Source: Chloroflexota bacterium (lineage in GTDB: Bacteria; Chloroflexota; Limnocylindria; Limnocylindrales; CSP1-4). From it: a DNA stretch of 6,461 nt. Location of the stretch: the NCBI GenBank assembly GCA_016200675.1, contig JACQEH010000248.1:1-6461 (forward strand), written 5' to 3'. The translations under genes were made by a program, and so were the position numbers. This document shows positions 5,722 to 6,461 of this stretch, one piece after another; the stretch's first letter is position 1, and every line of letters begins with the position of its first letter. The notes beneath the pieces were generated by a model. That model did not search any database, had not been told where the DNA came from, and saw only the letters and a list, made by a program, of their open reading frames with translations.

Positions 5722-6461
5722 CCGGGAGCCCTTGCCATGATCGGGTCCGCGGCGGCACCCGCCAGCGGCCCGACCGCCGACTCCGGTCCGACGGCCGACC
5801 CCGGTCCGACGGCCGACCCCGGTCCGACGGCCACGCCGCGACCGGCCAGGATCCCCGCAGCCTCGGGATGGTGGCCCGACGGCGCCACGTCCCGAACCTC
5901 CAGCTGGAGCGATTCGATGCCGCCGAAGCGGCGGCTCGTCAGTCGGGCGGCGACATCCACCCGGTCGCCCTCGGCGAGGCTCGTCGCCAGCTCCGGCCAG
6001 CCGAATGCGATCCCGTCGAGGACGTCGAGGCGCCGCTTCAGGACGAGCTGGGTGTGCCCGCCCGACGCCTCCCGGACCCGGGTCACGGTGAGGCCGAGGA
6101 CGGCCACGATCGGCTCGGGATTGCCGACGCCCCACGGACCGAGCTTCGCGAGGTCGGCGAGCAGCCGATAGTCGACGTCGGCCGCGGCCAGGACGAGGTC
6201 GATCCCGCCGACCGGCGTCGGGTCCCGCGGCACGCTCGTCGCGGCGAGGGCCAGGAAGCGCGCCCGGAAGGCCGGCCAGTCGGCCGCCGCCACCTCGAAG
6301 CCGGCGGCCCCGGCATGGCCACCGTGCCGGATCAGGAGGTCGTCGCAGGCGGCCAGGGTGTCGGCGAGATGGAGGGACCCGTCGCCCCGGCACGAGGCCC
6401 GGATGAGGTCGCCGAGGTCCGCCCCGACGATCGCGGGCCGCGATCGCTCCTCGGCCAGGCG
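5718..6461 (-). CDS. recJ: RecJ single-stranded-DNA-specific 5'-3' exonuclease, C-terminal part (5' end outside window)
   Basis: The frame is open from the right edge with no start inside the window and gives 247 residues ending in TGA. Seen: a DHHA1-type segment with the motif GGHAGAAGF at visible residues 47-55, preceded by RASCRGDGSLHLADTL (21-36), which fits the RecJ pattern R(S)xRxxxGxxLxxxL before a GGH. Next come LGPWGVGNPEP (107-117) and an OB-like region (about 118-192, with FGGIESLQLEV), as expected in the RecJ C-terminal half. RecJ family enzymes degrade 5'-ended single strands in recombination and mismatch or base-excision repair. The catalytic DHH domain, with its metal-binding aspartates, would lie off the right edge and is not visible. 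The tail after residue 193 is low complexity and carries a six-residue tandem repeat (GSAVGP). The stop codon overlaps the next gene's start as ATGA, implying translational coupling. Another DHH/DHHA1 exonuclease is possible but less likely, because the GNPEP block is characteristic of RecJ. Confidence 0.93.
   Translation of the reverse strand, partial: RLAEERSRPAIVGADLGDLIRASCRGDGSLHLADTLAACDDLLIRHGGHAGAAGFEVAAADWPAFRARFLALAATSVPRDPTPVGGIDLVLAAADVDYRLLADLAKLGPWGVGNPEPIVAVLGLTVTRVREASGGHTQLVLKRRLDVLDGIAFGWPELATSLAEGDRVDVAARLTSRRFGGIESLQLEVRDVAPSGHHPEAAGILAGRGVAVGPGSAVGPGSAVGPESAVGPLAGAAADPIMARAPG
5767..5833. repeat. 18-bp tandem repeat in the recJ 3' end (about 3.7 copies)
   Basis: The plus-strand unit is GGTCCGACGGCCGACCCC. 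Copies at 5785-5802 and 5803-5820 are identical. A degenerate first copy sits at 5767-5784 (three mismatches) and a partial fourth copy starts at 5821 and runs to about 5832. The unit is a multiple of three, so on the minus strand it encodes a repeating Gly-Ser/Glu-Ala-Val-Gly-Pro hexapeptide in the RecJ tail without breaking the frame. This looks like slippage-type expansion in a disordered tail. Confidence 0.9.

Noticed and set aside
5038..6171. 377-codon plus-strand frame opposite the propeller and recJ
   Set aside because: The residue pattern is that of an antisense GC-rich shadow, and it crosses the boundary of two real genes.
5722..6393. Upstream in-frame extension of the propeller (224 extra residues)
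   Set aside because: The extension is Arg/Pro/Gly-rich shadow sequence lying over the clearly coding RecJ frame. The ATG at 5721 gives a proper anchor and the ATGA overlap.
1..6461. Search for CRISPR arrays, tRNA/rRNA, insertion sequences, toxin-antitoxin or phage genes
   Set aside because: No spaced direct repeats, RNA gene signatures, transposase motifs or terminal repeats were seen. Almost every base is accounted for by seven minus-strand genes.

Overview
The window is a compact, very GC-rich (roughly 70% by eye) bacterial segment. Every gene I can support lies on the minus strand, so the operon reads from the right edge to the left. In transcription order it holds: the C-terminal part of recJ (right edge); a membrane-anchored TolB-like beta-propeller of unknown function; pyrF (orotidine 5'-phosphate decarboxylase); tatA; tatC; rapZ; and yvcK, which runs off the left edge and is probably only a few codons from its end. 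Coding density is extreme. recJ/propeller and propeller/pyrF overlap by ATGA, rapZ/yvcK overlap by GTGA, and the only gaps are 48, 27 and 31 bp. I see no tRNA, rRNA, CRISPR array, insertion sequence or phage gene.

Organism: the GC content, a RapZ-YvcK pair (in Gram-positive lineages usually followed by whiA), a two-component TatA-TatC set with no separate tatB, YvcK with an N-terminal membrane anchor, and Pro/Ala/Gly-rich low-complexity tails together suggest a high-GC Chloroflexota lineage (for example Limnocylindria-like) or another deep high-GC Gram-positive-like group. This is inference from style and synteny and I hold it at moderate to low confidence.

Region by region: 5718-6461 is RecJ (DHHA1 and OB parts) with an unusual tail built on an 18-bp tandem repeat. 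4480-5721 is the propeller with about five PD40-type blades. 3599-4483 is PyrF. 2288-3550 is the Tat pair, where tatA and tatC share one reading frame and are separated by a single UGA and nine sense codons inside a continuous Ala/Pro-rich stretch. 1-2256 is the RapZ-YvcK pair, with a possible leaderless promoter just before rapZ.

How they fit together: the genes serve different housekeeping tasks (DNA repair, pyrimidine synthesis, export of folded proteins, nucleotide or metabolite sensing and envelope homeostasis) and are probably co-transcribed rather than one pathway. I do not see a new defence or mobile system. The most unusual feature is the in-frame TatA-UGA-TatC arrangement. The propeller is the one gene whose job is really unknown.
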